Source: Eubacteriales bacterium (GTDB lineage Bacteria > Bacillota > Clostridia > Lachnospirales > Lachnospiraceae). From it: a DNA stretch of 32,394 bases. Shown here piece by piece: positions 1-8,760 of this stretch. Position numbers and translations under genes: made by a program. The notes under the pieces are model-generated. The model made no database searches, was not told where the DNA came from, and saw nothing but the letters and a program-made list of their open reading frames with translations. Position 1 is the first letter of the stretch. The number at the start of each line of letters is the position of its first letter. The DNA lies in NCBI GenBank assembly GCA_030536575.1, contig JAUNPS010000044.1, positions 1-32,394 of the forward strand, read 5' to 3'.

Positions 1-125
1 CTCGTAGTATTCGGGTTCGCTGTATGTCGGAGCTTCTGTCTCGTAGTATTCCGGCTCGCTGTACACCGTGGCCTCGGTCTCATAGTATGTAGTGTCTGTG
101 CTGTAGGATGTATCTTCGTAGGAGA
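1..125 (-). repeat. In-gene tandem repeat coding for Tyr/Glu-rich linker
   Basis: Direct nucleotide repeats of about 39-42 bp encode YYETEA-x-x-YSEPE units, at least two near-complete copies being visible and a further copy starting at the left edge. The array may continue outside the window. Such linkers typically hold a catalytic domain away from the wall; copy number is expected to vary between strains. Confidence 0.7.
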
Positions 126-684
126 CGGTGCTGGTTTCGGAATAAGAACTCTCGGCTGCTGTCGCTCTGGCGAGGACGGTAGTTGACTGGACGTCTTCGG
201 CCGGTACATACGCGATGGTGGAGTCAGGGAGCTGGACGGTCAGCCAGTCGCCCTGGTCTTCCAGCAGGATGTATTCCGATCCGGCGCTTGCGGTATCGAC
301 GACCTGGGATGCACCGTCCGGCTGGGAAAAGAAATTTACGCCGTCCCAGTCGGTGCGGACACCGTCGTAGCCGTAAACGTCGGCCAGGTATGCGGCCTGG
401 TCGCCGGTGGCCAGGTATTCGTTTTTCACGTAGCCCTGGACGCCGCCTGAGACGACGAGGGTCCATTCTTCTCCGACTTCTATGATATCGGCGGATCCGC
501 CGGTGGGCAGATAGCCTACGATGGTACTGTTTTCGGATGCGCTGGAGCGGATGTTGACGCCTTCCAGGGAGTCCGCTACTGCACGGTAGTTCCATACGCT
601 GTCTGCGAAGACGGGCGTGGAGGCCGTCAGGGTGAGGACGGCGGTCAGGGTGCAGCAGATTACAGTTTTCTTTTTGTTTTTCAT
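1..684 (-). CDS. Secreted SH3-domain protein, N-terminal part (runs off the left edge)
   Basis: The frame is open from an ATG at 684 to the window edge (228 codons, no stop). A perfect GGGAGG lies 5 nt before this ATG; a second in-frame ATG at 687 is only 2 nt from it, so 684 is preferred. Residues 1-27 form a Sec signal peptide (KNKKK, hydrophobic stretch, VFA-DS cleavage). Two bacterial SH3-like segments follow: one around residues 30-75 with VNIRSSAS and VGYLPTGG, the second around 95-150 with a GSEYILLEDQGDWLTVQL-type core. From about residue 165 it becomes Ser/Thr/Tyr/Glu rich and carries a repeat of about 13-14 residues built on YYETEA and YSEPE. In related Clostridia such proteins often end in a cell-wall hydrolase domain (NlpC/P60 or SleB type); that part is outside the window, so the enzymatic role is inference. 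Confidence 0.8.
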   Translation of the reverse strand, partial: MKNKKKTVICCTLTAVLTLTASTPVFADSVWNYRAVADSLEGVNIRSSASENSTIVGYLPTGGSADIIEVGEEWTLVVSGGVQGYVKNEYLATGDQAAYLADVYGYDGVRTDWDGVNFFSQPDGASQVVDTASAGSEYILLEDQGDWLTVQLPDSTIAYVPAEDVQSTTVLARATAAESSYSETSTVSYEDTSYSTDTTYYETEATVYSEPEYYETEAPTYSEPEYYE

Positions 685-763
685 CATTACCTCCCGAACA
701 ACGAGGGCCTTTGGGGGGCTTTCCTCAAATTGTTACGTAATTATTAAATGTTGTTACAGGAGT

Positions 764-792
764 ATTTTATTATAATCACATATATTTGTCAA
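764..792 (-). promoter_or_regulatory. Sigma-A promoter of the SH3-domain protein gene
   Basis: On the minus strand TTGACA (787-792) and TAAAAT (764-769) are separated by exactly 17 bp. It lies about 80 bp before the start codon of the secreted SH3 protein. Confidence 0.8.
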
Positions 793-830
793 GTGTTTTT
801 CGATTTCCAGGTTTTGGGGAGGGTGGCGCG

Positions 831-1607
831 TTATTTCCTCCTCTGCCTCGCCGCCTCATACATCAGCACCGCCGCCGCCACCGCCGCATTCAGCGACTCC
901 ACTTCTCCGCACATCGGAATCCGGATATAATCCGACGCAAGATTGGCAATGCGCTCTGAAAGCCCATTCCCCTCATTTCCGATTAGGAATGCTGTCCCTT
1001 TCGTGTAATCTTTCTGGTCATAGTTATCTCTGCCGCGCAGATGGGCGGCATAGACGGAAATTTCCCGCTTTTTCAGGAGCGGAATGACTTCTGCAAGGTC
1101 GTCTACATATAAAAACGGCATGCGGTAAACGGAACCCATTGTGGAGCGGATGGTTTTGGGGTTATAGAGGTCGACGGTTTCCCGGCTCATCAGGACGCCG
1201 GTCACGCCCGCCCCCTCCCCGGTGCGCAGCATCGTCCCCAAATTCCCCGGATCCTGGATATTTTCAAGCAGAAGCAGGCATGGATTTTCCTTTTTCAGGA
1301 TTTCTTCCAGGGAATAAGCGGGCCTTTTTACCACGCTCAGAATTCCCTGCGGGGTGCAGGTGTCGGAAATGCGCCCGAACACTTCATTTGCTACAATCAA
1401 AGGTTCTATTTCGCCCAATGCTTTCCGGTGCTCTTCTTTCTCCATAAATTTTTCTGAGACATAGGTTCTTACCAGCCATTCTTTGGGCGCTTCCTGAAAC
1501 ATTTTCAGTCCTTCCACCAAAAAGACGCCCTGCTCTTTCCGGGCTTTGGGCTTTTTCTGAAGCTGAATCAGGTTTTTGATCTGCTGGTTTGCGGTGCTGG
1601 TTATCAT
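831..1607 (-). CDS. TrmH/SpoU-family RNA 2'-O-methyltransferase
   Basis: A 258-residue SPOUT-class protein that should transfer methyl from SAM to a ribose 2'-OH in rRNA (or tRNA). The N-terminal 1-100 is a substrate-binding domain of the RlmB/YsgA type (FLVEGLKMFQEA). The catalytic domain has the three SpoU motifs: ENIQDPGNLGTMLRT (115-129), LIGNEGNGLS (208-217) and IPMCGEVESLNAAVAAAV (230-247). The ATG at 1607 has GGAGGG 7 nt upstream. It is separated from the upstream TrkA-type gene by an intrinsic terminator, so it may be expressed by readthrough or from a promoter I cannot identify. Family members in Clostridia are annotated only as rRNA methyltransferases; the exact target nucleotide cannot be given from sequence. 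Confidence 0.9.
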   Translation of the reverse strand: MITSTANQQIKNLIQLQKKPKARKEQGVFLVEGLKMFQEAPKEWLVRTYVSEKFMEKEEHRKALGEIEPLIVANEVFGRISDTCTPQGILSVVKRPAYSLEEILKKENPCLLLLENIQDPGNLGTMLRTGEGAGVTGVLMSRETVDLYNPKTIRSTMGSVYRMPFLYVDDLAEVIPLLKKREISVYAAHLRGRDNYDQKDYTKGTAFLIGNEGNGLSERIANLASDYIRIPMCGEVESLNAAVAAAVLMYEAARQRRK

Positions 1608-1623
1608 GGCTTTTCCCTCCGCG

Positions 1624-1657
1624 AAAAAACAGGGGCGTCCGATCTGGGAACGCCCCT
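1624..1657 (-). terminator. Intrinsic terminator after the trkA-type gene
   Basis: AGGGGCGT (1631-1638) pairs perfectly with ACGCCCCT (1650-1657) around a 11-nt loop. On minus the stem is followed by a GTTTTTT run. On plus it is also followed by T5, but no plus-strand gene ends here. Confidence 0.85.
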
Positions 1658-1669
1658 TTTTATTTCCTC

Positions 1670-2317
1670 TTATCTGATTTTTTTCAGTTTTGCATTATCT
1701 CCGACGAGCAGGAGCACCTGGTCCGGCCGCAGGATATCGTCCGGGTCCACCGATACGTCCACATCCTCGCCCTGCTTAATGGCAATGATATTCACGCCCC
1801 AGTTCCGGCGAATATCCAGGGATCGAATGGATTTCCCCACCCAGGAAGACGGAACCGCCAGTTCCACCATACTGAACCGGTCGGACAATTCAAACGTATC
1901 CACGAATTTTCCGAAGACCATATTCCGCGCCACACGGTAGCCCATCTCCTTTTCCGGGAAGATCACGCGATCCGCGCCCAGCTTCCGCAGAACAATCGCA
2001 TGCGTGTCCGAAGAAGCCTTCGCCATCACGTAAGGAATCCCCGCTTCCTTCGACAGGATCGTAGCCATCACACTGGCCTCCATGGAATTCGTGATCGCAA
2101 TGATCGCCCCGTCCATATTATTCAGTCCAAGGCTCTCATAGATATCCGGGTCGGTCACATCGCCTTTTACAGCGTAGGTCACAGCGGATGCAATGTCCTG
2201 CACGCGCTCTTCCTTAATATCCACCGCCAGGACTTCACAGCCGTTTTTCCCAAGGGCGGCCGCAACGCTGCTGCCAAACTGCCCCAGGCCAAATACCACA
2301 AAAGATTTCGCCGCCAT
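1670..2317 (-). CDS. KtrA/TrkA-type potassium-channel RCK subunit
   Basis: A 215-residue cytoplasmic regulatory subunit of a Ktr/Trk K+ uptake system. Residues 1-130 are a Rossmann RCK_N domain with the dinucleotide motif GLGQFGSSVA (10-19) and the acidic D33 ending strand 2. Residues about 135-215 are an RCK_C domain (VELAVPSSWVGKSIRSLDI). It should bind ATP/ADP or NAD(H), and RCK_C often binds c-di-AMP in Firmicutes; the latter is family knowledge. AAGGAG lies 5 nt before the ATG and the pfkA stop is only 12 bp upstream, so it is cotranscribed with pfkA. No KtrB/TrkH membrane partner is in this window. Confidence 0.88.
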   Translation of the reverse strand: MAAKSFVVFGLGQFGSSVAAALGKNGCEVLAVDIKEERVQDIASAVTYAVKGDVTDPDIYESLGLNNMDGAIIAITNSMEASVMATILSKEAGIPYVMAKASSDTHAIVLRKLGADRVIFPEKEMGYRVARNMVFGKFVDTFELSDRFSMVELAVPSSWVGKSIRSLDIRRNWGVNIIAIKQGEDVDVSVDPDDILRPDQVLLLVGDNAKLKKIR

Positions 2318-2329
2318 ATCGACTCCTTA

Positions 2330-3304
2330 TCAGATCGACAGCGCTTTCGCCACATCCACCCAATACTGGGGCAGATCCTTCTTCATCGCCAGCGCCTCGT
2401 CAATATCAAAATCGCAGAACTCCCCGTTCCGGTAGCCGACAACCCGGTTCGTCTTCCCTTCGCAGAGCAGATCCACCGCATAAGCTCCCATCATGGACGC
2501 ATAGACACGGTCTTTACAGGTCGGGCTTCCGCCGCGCTGCATGTGGCCCAGAATCGTCGCTCTGGTCTCCACGCCCGTAGCTGCCTCGATCCGGCGGGCC
2601 ATACTGGTGGAGTGGCCGATGCCCTCGGCATTGATAATAATATGATGCTTCTTTCCGCGTTTTCTGGTGGCGATAATATTATTAATCAGCTTCTGCTCAT
2701 CATAATCATACCGCTCCGGAAGCAGGATATCCTCGGCGCCGTTCGCAATCCCGCACCACAGCGCGATATAACCTGCATTCCTTCCCATAACTTCAATAAT
2801 ACTGCAGCGCTCATGGGAGGTCGATGTATCGCGCACCTTATCGATGGCGTCCATCGCCGTATTCACCGCCGTATCGAATCCGATCGTATACTCCGTGCAG
2901 GCAATGTCCAGGTCGATCGTTCCCGGAAGACCGATGGTGTTAATCCCCAGAGACGCCAGCTTCTGCGCACCTGCGAAGGAACCGTCGCCGCCGATCACAA
3001 CCATCCCGTCAATCCCGTGTTTCCGGCAGACTTCCGCGCCCCGCGCCTGTCCCTCCGGTGTCCGGAACTCCGCACATCTGGCCGTGTAGAGGATCGTACC
3101 GCCTCTGGCTATCGTATCGGAAACGTCTCTTGCTGTCAGATCGATAATTTCTTCATTCAGAAGGCCATTGTACCCCTTCTGGATTCCTTTTACCTTTAAT
3201 CCTTTCGCAATCGCGCTGCGCACAACCGCACGGATCGACGCGTTCATACCGGGCGCATCGCCGCCGCTCGTCAATACTCCAATTGTTTTTACTTCTTTAG
3301 CCAT
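2330..3304 (-). CDS. pfkA: ATP-dependent 6-phosphofructokinase
   Basis: Phosphorylates fructose 6-phosphate at the committed step of glycolysis, as a cytoplasmic tetramer. At 324 residues it has the bacterial length. Diagnostic motifs are LTSGGDAPGMNA (11-22), GGDGS (105-109; the glycine form is typical of ATP- rather than PPi-using enzymes), PGTIDLD (127-133) with the catalytic base D131, and MGRNAGYIAL. In E. coli-type enzymes the residue between the two Asp is Asn (TIDND); here it is Leu, which I believe is common in Lachnospiraceae. The ATG at 3304 has CGGAGG 8 nt upstream. It lies between dnaE (90 bp upstream) and the trkA-type gene. Confidence 0.95.
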   Translation of the reverse strand: MAKEVKTIGVLTSGGDAPGMNASIRAVVRSAIAKGLKVKGIQKGYNGLLNEEIIDLTARDVSDTIARGGTILYTARCAEFRTPEGQARGAEVCRKHGIDGMVVIGGDGSFAGAQKLASLGINTIGLPGTIDLDIACTEYTIGFDTAVNTAMDAIDKVRDTSTSHERCSIIEVMGRNAGYIALWCGIANGAEDILLPERYDYDEQKLINNIIATRKRGKKHHIIINAEGIGHSTSMARRIEAATGVETRATILGHMQRGGSPTCKDRVYASMMGAYAVDLLCEGKTNRVVGYRNGEFCDFDIDEALAMKKDLPQYWVDVAKALSI

Positions 3305-3394
3305 GCTTCTTACCTCCGTCTGGGTTTTATCGTCCTGGCCCGTCCCGTCCGGACAGCCCTTTTCTAATTCAGAGTATCTGATACCTTTTTCATT

Positions 3395-6300
3395 CTAATG
3401 CATTTTACCAAGTTTTTCAATAGACTTTTCTACAACTTTTACGTTCTCCGCCCCGAATTTCCCGCCAATTTCACAAATCAGCCCGTCGTCAATCCGGATA
3501 TCCCAGTTCCCGGCCAGCCGCTTCACAGCCCGCTGTTCCTTCAGGTAAATCACCACCCGGTCCCGGCCGTCCGAGGTGCGCAAAATGTCGTAAAGCTCCC
3601 GCTCCTGCTGCAAAAAACACTCCAGCGTCGGGAACTGGATCCACAGCTCCCGCGGGACTTCTTCGAAGGCCCAGACCTTCTCGCAGATCAGCTTGCTCGG
3701 CCGGTCGTCTTCCGTGGAAACCCGCCCCTGGATAAACACCTTCCGATCCTCCTCCAGAAGCGCCCGGTTATTCTCGTAATCCCTTGGGAACACCACCACT
3801 TCCGCCGTCCCGACCAGATCCTCCAGCGTGACGAACGCCATGGTCTTTCCGGTCTTGGTATGCTTGATCGTCCGCGAAGTGATCATACCGCCCAGGACGG
3901 CCTTTTCGCCGTCTGACACTCTGGATACACCGGTCTCCTCATCCAGCATGAAATCCGAAGTCACGGCTGAAATGTTTTTCCGCCACATGCCCTCGTATTT
4001 TTCCAGCGGATGGCCGCTGATGTAGACGCCAAGCACCTCTTTTTCAAATGCAAGGAGCTGTTCTTTGTCGTACTCGCCCACGTCCGGCATTTTTATCAGG
4101 AAATTCTGCTTTTCATCCTCATCCACGAAGTCGAACAGCGTCATCTGGCCTGCCATCGTGTTTTTCTTTTCCTGGTTGATGGAGTCCAGAATCTGGATGT
4201 AGATCATCATGAACTGCTTGCGCGTGCCGGGAAGGCCGTCCAATGCGCCCGCCTTAATGAAATTTTCGATCACGCGCTTATTCCGGTCTTTTGCAGGAAG
4301 CCGCTCGATAAAATCCTGCAATGTTTTATAAGGGCCTCTCGCCTCCCGCTCTTCCACCAATCCCTGGATTACCGGCTTTCCGATGCTCTTAATGGCCGAC
4401 AGTCCATAGCGGATATTTTTCCCGTCCACGGAAAAGCCGCTCTCCCCCTTATTCACATCCGGGGGCAGGATGCCGATCCCCATCTGGCGGCAGGTCAGGA
4501 TATACTCCGCCACCTTTGTAGGGAAGTCGATCACCGAAGTCATCAGCGCCGCCATAAATTCCACCGGATAATAATATTTCAGATACGCAGTCTGGTAGGA
4601 CACCACCGCATACGCCGCCGCATGGGATTTATTGAAGGCATATTTGGCGAAATCCGTCATGTCGTCGTAAATTTTATTGGCCACCTGTTCGCTGATGCCG
4701 TTTGCAATGCAGCCCGGAACGCCTTCTTCCGGATTCCCATAGACGAAATTCTGGCGCTCCTTTTCCATCACGGCGGCCTTTTTCTTGGACATTGCCCGGC
4801 GTACCAGGTCGCTTCTTCCCAGCGTGTAGCCGCCTAAATCCCGCACGATCTGCATGACCTGCTCCTGGTAAACGATACAGCCGTAGGTGGACTCCAGGAT
4901 CGGTTTCAGTTGGGGGCAGTCGTAGCGGATGGTTTCCGGATTGTTCTTCCCGCGGATATATTGCGGAATAAAATCCATTGGGCCCGGGCGGTAGAGGGAA
5001 ATACCTGCGATAATATCCTCCAGGCTCTGGGGCTTTAACTCCTTCATGAAGCTCTTCATCCCCGCACTTTCCAACTGGAACACGCCCTCGGTCTTCCCTG
5101 TGCCGATGGAATCCAGAACCGCTTTATCGTCATAGTCAATGTGGTCAATATCAATGGTTTTCCCCGTGCTCTTCTCCGCCAGCCGCACGGCATTCTGAAT
5201 CACGGTCAGCGTCCGCAGCCCCAGGAAATCCATTTTCAGCAGGCCCAGCTCTTCCAACGTCGTCATCGTAAACTGAGTCGTAATGGAACCATCACCTGCC
5301 CTGGAAAGGGGAACGTACTCATCCACGGATTTCTGGCTGATGACCACGCCCGCCGCGTGCATGGAGGTATGCCTTGGGAGGCCCTCCAGCCGTTTCGACA
5401 TGTCGATGAGCTTCTTTACCTGCTCGTCGCTTTCGTAGAGCTGCTTTAAGTCCACATTTGCCTTCAATGCCTTGTCGATGGTAATGTTCAGCTCCGAGGG
5501 CACCATTTTCGCAATGGAGTCCACCATCGCATACGGCAGATCCATCACGCGCCCCACATCCCGGATCACACCCCTGGCCGCCAGCGTACCAAAGGTCACG
5601 ATCTGCACGACCCGGTCTTTCCCGTATTTCTCCACCACATAATCGATCACTTCCTGTCGTCTCTCGAAGCAGAAATCCACGTCAATATCAGGCATGGAGA
5701 CACGCTCCGGGTTCAGGAAGCGCTCAAACAGCAGATTGTAGCGGATGGGATCCAGTTTCGTAATCCCAAGGGTATAGGACACCAGGCTTCCGGCTGCGGA
5801 ACCGCGCCCCGGCCCTACGCTGATGCCCTGCTCTCTGGCATAATGGATAAAATCCCACACGATCAGGAAATAATCCACATAGCCCATGGTTTTAATCGTA
5901 TTCAGTTCATATTCCAGCCGCTCTTTCAGTTCTTCCGTCACGGGCTGGTAACGTTGTTCCAGGCCTTCCCAGCACAATTTATTCAGATACTCCCACGCGG
6001 TATAGCCTTCCGGCACGTCATAGCGCGGCAGTTTCAGCACGCCGAACTCGATTTCCACATGGCACCGGTCTGCAATCTTCTGCGTATTCTCCAATGCCTG
6101 CAGCGCATACGGGAACAGCGCCCGCATTTCCTCCGGCGATTTCACATAATACTGCCCGCCCTCATAGCGCATACGGTCTTCATCCGCCAGCTTCTTTCCG
6201 GTCTGGAGGCAGAGCAGGATATCGTGGGGTTCGGCGTCCTCGGCGGTGGTGTAGTGCACGTCGTTCGTCGCCACCAGCTCGATTCCGGTCTCCTGGCTCA

Positions 6301-6877
6301 TCCGCAGGAGCTGCTGGTTGACCATTTTCTGTTCCGGAATCCCATGATCCTGCAATTCCAGGAAAAAATTTCCTTTCCCGAAAATGCCTTCGTAGCGCAG
6401 GGCCGCCTCTTTCGCTTCCTCATACATCCCGCGCACCAGATAGCGGGAAACTTCCCCGGCCAGACAGGCGCTTAACGCGATCAGGCCCTCGTGGTACTGC
6501 TCCAGCAGTTCCAGATCCACGCGGGGCTTATAATAAAAGCCTTCCACAAAGCCTTTCGAGACGATTTTCATCAGGTTCGCATACCCCTGATTATTCTCCG
6601 CCAACAACACCAGATGGTAATACCGGTCGTCCTTTGCCCCGATTTCTTTGTCAAAACGGGAATTTGGCGCCACGTAAACCTCGCAGCCCAGGATGGGGTT
6701 AATCCCCTCCGCCCTGGCTGCCCGGTAAAAGTCGATGACGCCAAACATTACGCCATGGTCGGTAATCGCCGCGCTGTTCATGCCCAGCTCCTTGACCCTG
6801 GCAACGTATTCACTGATCTTATTCGAACCGTCCAGGAGACTGTACTCCGTATGGACGTGTAAATGCGCAAAATTCAT
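3395..6877 (-). CDS. dnaE: DNA polymerase III alpha subunit
   Basis: Replicative or lagging-strand polymerase of family C, 1160 residues. The N-terminal PHP domain begins HLHVHTEYSLLDG (5-17) with ITDHGVMFG. The palm carries the catalytic aspartates in PDIDVDF (396-402) and in KMDFLGLRTL (D550), and GPGRGSAAGSLVSY (355-368) binds the incoming nucleotide. A helix-hairpin-helix region follows (VIENFIKAGALDGL), then the C-terminal OB fold (VLGGMITSRTIKHTKTGK). It lacks the inserted exonuclease of PolC, so it is DnaE-type; Clostridia normally have PolC as well. AAAGGAGG lies 5 nt before the ATG. The CPBP gene stops 33 bp upstream, so they are probably cotranscribed. Confidence 0.97.
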   Translation of the reverse strand: MNFAHLHVHTEYSLLDGSNKISEYVARVKELGMNSAAITDHGVMFGVIDFYRAARAEGINPILGCEVYVAPNSRFDKEIGAKDDRYYHLVLLAENNQGYANLMKIVSKGFVEGFYYKPRVDLELLEQYHEGLIALSACLAGEVSRYLVRGMYEEAKEAALRYEGIFGKGNFFLELQDHGIPEQKMVNQQLLRMSQETGIELVATNDVHYTTAEDAEPHDILLCLQTGKKLADEDRMRYEGGQYYVKSPEEMRALFPYALQALENTQKIADRCHVEIEFGVLKLPRYDVPEGYTAWEYLNKLCWEGLEQRYQPVTEELKERLEYELNTIKTMGYVDYFLIVWDFIHYAREQGISVGPGRGSAAGSLVSYTLGITKLDPIRYNLLFERFLNPERVSMPDIDVDFCFERRQEVIDYVVEKYGKDRVVQIVTFGTLAARGVIRDVGRVMDLPYAMVDSIAKMVPSELNITIDKALKANVDLKQLYESDEQVKKLIDMSKRLEGLPRHTSMHAAGVVISQKSVDEYVPLSRAGDGSITTQFTMTTLEELGLLKMDFLGLRTLTVIQNAVRLAEKSTGKTIDIDHIDYDDKAVLDSIGTGKTEGVFQLESAGMKSFMKELKPQSLEDIIAGISLYRPGPMDFIPQYIRGKNNPETIRYDCPQLKPILESTYGCIVYQEQVMQIVRDLGGYTLGRSDLVRRAMSKKKAAVMEKERQNFVYGNPEEGVPGCIANGISEQVANKIYDDMTDFAKYAFNKSHAAAYAVVSYQTAYLKYYYPVEFMAALMTSVIDFPTKVAEYILTCRQMGIGILPPDVNKGESGFSVDGKNIRYGLSAIKSIGKPVIQGLVEEREARGPYKTLQDFIERLPAKDRNKRVIENFIKAGALDGLPGTRKQFMMIYIQILDSINQEKKNTMAGQMTLFDFVDEDEKQNFLIKMPDVGEYDKEQLLAFEKEVLGVYISGHPLEKYEGMWRKNISAVTSDFMLDEETGVSRVSDGEKAVLGGMITSRTIKHTKTGKTMAFVTLEDLVGTAEVVVFPRDYENNRALLEEDRKVFIQGRVSTEDDRPSKLICEKVWAFEEVPRELWIQFPTLECFLQQERELYDILRTSDGRDRVVIYLKEQRAVKRLAGNWDIRIDDGLICEIGGKFGAENVKVVEKSIEKLGKMH

Positions 6878-6910
6878 CCTTTCCTCCTTTATCTCCCGGC
6901 GCGCCCCGCC

Positions 6911-7843
6911 TTACAAAAGTTCCTGCATGATCATATAGCCAAGGCAGATTCCCGCCGCTCCCGTAAAGGAAGGCGTCAGGATCCTGCGCCAACCCATTTC
7001 TTCCTTCTTCGTCCGAAGCCCGTCCCGAAGGGTTTCCAGCCGTCCGCAATGTCCGGCCATCCACACCAGCACGCAGCCCGCCAGCAAAGTGCTGACCGCC
7101 GCGATCAGCCCGTAAATGCACACAATGTCCACCAGTTCCGTCTTTGTCAGCGCTGCTGCCTGAGTCTCCATATAGGCGCTTCTGGCGGCTGTTCCCATCC
7201 CGCTTAACAGGGCCTTCTGGACAGCCATCAAAAAGACGCTCCACGCATTGATCAGGAAATGCGCGATCATGGAAGAAAAGATGCTTCCCGTCGCTTCCAC
7301 CAGCAGACAGAACACAATTCCGAGGACGCTGGCATAGAAAAACTGGTTCACATTCCGGTGCAGAAGCCCAAAGGTCAGCCCGCATACAAGCGCTCCTTTC
7401 AGGATCCCGTTTTCCCGGTAGCCATGGTAAAAGACGCCCCGGAAAATCACTTCTTCGCAGACAGCTGGAACCACCGCGATCACAAACAGGTTCATCCAGA
7501 TGCCGGCGTTTTGGAGCGTCTGGCTCTCGGCCGCCACATAGTTTTCCGAAAACAACATGGAAAAAGCGTTCAGGAATGTGACTAACGGCATGATCAGCCC
7601 CGTAAAAAGCACGGTCATCAGGATCGTGGAAACCTTCATCGGCCGGACCGGGAACCATTCTTTCAGCGGCTGCCGGGACCAGACCAGAAAAATCACCACC
7701 GGAACCAGCAGGATCAGTTCGCCCGCCAGCATGTTTTCCCAAGCGTTCATCGTCACGCCTATGCGCCCAAGGAGCATGGAAGACGCGAAAACCCAGATCA
7801 CCATCAGGAGAAACAGCCGGTTCACACTTCTCGTCTTATTCAT
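6911..7843 (-). CDS. CPBP-family intramembrane metalloprotease
   Basis: Polytopic membrane protein of 310 residues with about eight hydrophobic segments and the CPBP (Abi/CaaX-like) signature: the glutamate pair and arginine of CEEVIFRGVF (E130, E131, R135), the downstream histidine of FGLLHRN (H162) and HFLIN (H195). These residues form the predicted metal site within the membrane. Family roles include prenyl-protein processing in eukaryotes and bacteriocin immunity in some bacteria; the substrate here is unknown. I chose the ATG at 7843 because GGAGG lies 6 nt upstream and it overlaps the stop of the methyltransferase gene by 8 bp, implying translational coupling. An upstream in-frame extension to 7876 would lie inside that gene and has no better ribosome site. 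Confidence 0.85.
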   Translation of the reverse strand: MNKTRSVNRLFLLMVIWVFASSMLLGRIGVTMNAWENMLAGELILLVPVVIFLVWSRQPLKEWFPVRPMKVSTILMTVLFTGLIMPLVTFLNAFSMLFSENYVAAESQTLQNAGIWMNLFVIAVVPAVCEEVIFRGVFYHGYRENGILKGALVCGLTFGLLHRNVNQFFYASVLGIVFCLLVEATGSIFSSMIAHFLINAWSVFLMAVQKALLSGMGTAARSAYMETQAAALTKTELVDIVCIYGLIAAVSTLLAGCVLVWMAGHCGRLETLRDGLRTKKEEMGWRRILTPSFTGAAGICLGYMIMQELL

Positions 7844-8444
7844 CCGCATCCTCCAGGCTTCCGTGTTTTTTCGCAATGATGTTCAGCCACTTCTTCGGAT
7901 GGCGCTCCTTCCGGTCATCCTCGGTCACCCAGAGCTTCAGCGCCCGCAGATCCCGCTGACGGCGGATCAGTTCCTGGGCGGATGTTTCCGTATAATCGTG
8001 GTAAAAACGCCTTCCCCGGATTTCCTGGTCGCCGCCGTACTGGAAGGACAGGTACAGGAAACCGCCCGGCTTCAGAGCGTCGGAAACTTTCTGCATCACG
8101 CTGTCCATCTCCTCTTCCGGCACGTGCAGAAGGGACGCGCAGGCCCAGATCCCGTCGAAAACTTCCTGGAAATCCATCTCCTGGAAGGTCATATGCAGGA
8201 CTTCATGATCCGTATGGATCTCGGCGAGCTGGCACATCTGGGCGGAGCCGTCTAACATGGTTACGCTGAATCCGGCTTCTTCCAGCCAGAGGGTGTCGCG
8301 GCCGGAGCCGCAGCCTAAGTCCAGGACTTCGGCGTTTTCCGGCAGGTAACGCGCGAATTTTTCCAGGATGTGTTCCATACTTAAATTTACGGTTTCTTCA
8401 AAATAAGCATTTCCATACCGTTCGTAATAGTCTATTGAATCCAC
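7836..8444 (-). CDS. Class I SAM-dependent methyltransferase (GTG start)
   Basis: A 202-residue Rossmann-fold methyltransferase with SAM-binding motif I VLDLGCGSGRD (40-50), acidic end of strand 2 MLDGS, and motif IV-like GIWACASLLHVP. The C-terminal LKPGGFLYLSFQYG is the usual post-motif strand. The substrate is unknown; small-molecule acceptors are typical for this UbiE/Tam-like group. The GTG at 8444 is chosen because AGGAG lies 7 nt upstream and residue 2 onward is conserved-looking; an ATG at 8474 has no Shine-Dalgarno and falls into the repeat region. The stop overlaps the CPBP start by 8 bp. Confidence 0.82.
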   Translation of the reverse strand: MDSIDYYERYGNAYFEETVNLSMEHILEKFARYLPENAEVLDLGCGSGRDTLWLEEAGFSVTMLDGSAQMCQLAEIHTDHEVLHMTFQEMDFQEVFDGIWACASLLHVPEEEMDSVMQKVSDALKPGGFLYLSFQYGGDQEIRGRRFYHDYTETSAQELIRRQRDLRALKLWVTEDDRKERHPKKWLNIIAKKHGSLEDADE

Positions 8445-8471
8445 TTCTTTTCTCCTTATACCTCCATGTCT

Positions 8472-8760
8472 CATGTGCGGGCGCGGCCCGCAACGGCATC
8501 ATCTAGCCTGGCGGCTCTGGGGCGTTTTCGCAAAATCCCTACGTCCCATGCGCGGGCGCGGCCTCAGCGGCGTCATTTGCCCGGCGGCTCTGGGGCGTTT
8601 TCGCAAAATCCCCACGTCCCATGCGCGGGCGCGGCCTCAGCGGCGTCATTTGCCCGGCGGCTGGCCGGAGCCGTTTCGCCGGAATCCTCCATTCCCTCGC
8701 CTCGCGCCGCCGTCTGGCCCAAAGCCGCCTGGGCGGTTTCGCTGGAATCCACAAAAGCTG
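8472..8760. repeat. Degenerate four-copy direct repeat of about 73 bp in a gene-free stretch
   Basis: The 373-bp gap 8445-8817 holds no credible gene. Its core, a ggcggctctggggcg-type block followed by ttttcgcaaaatcc, occurs with the cg-tttcgc landmark at 8524, 8597, 8673 and 8736. Copies 1 and 2 (8472-8546, 8547-8619) are near identical; copy 3 matches in its first 40 bases then diverges; copy 4 is a remnant. Each good copy includes a small hairpin, GTTTTCGCAAAAT flanked by GGGG and CCC. The period of 73-75 bp is not a multiple of three, and the same peptide-like phrase appears in different frames in adjacent copies, so it is not protein coding. The GC content is higher than in neighbouring genes. 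Confidence 0.8.

Noticed and set aside
731-760. GTTACGT/GTTACAGG as another copy of the MITE terminus
   Set aside because: No inverted partner, no duplication; it lies in the promoter leader of the SH3 protein gene and is probably chance.
1589-3199. Long plus-strand open frame opposite trkA/pfkA
   Set aside because: It is an antisense shadow of well-supported genes with His/Arg-rich composition and no ribosome site. Similar antisense frames at 4010-4837 and 23563-25200 are rejected for the same reason.
3305-3394. Terminator between dnaE and pfkA
   Set aside because: No stem followed by T-run is visible; an operon junction is the simpler reading.
8472-8760. CRISPR array
   Set aside because: The unit is one long repeat with no short repeat/unique spacer alternation, and no cas genes are near.
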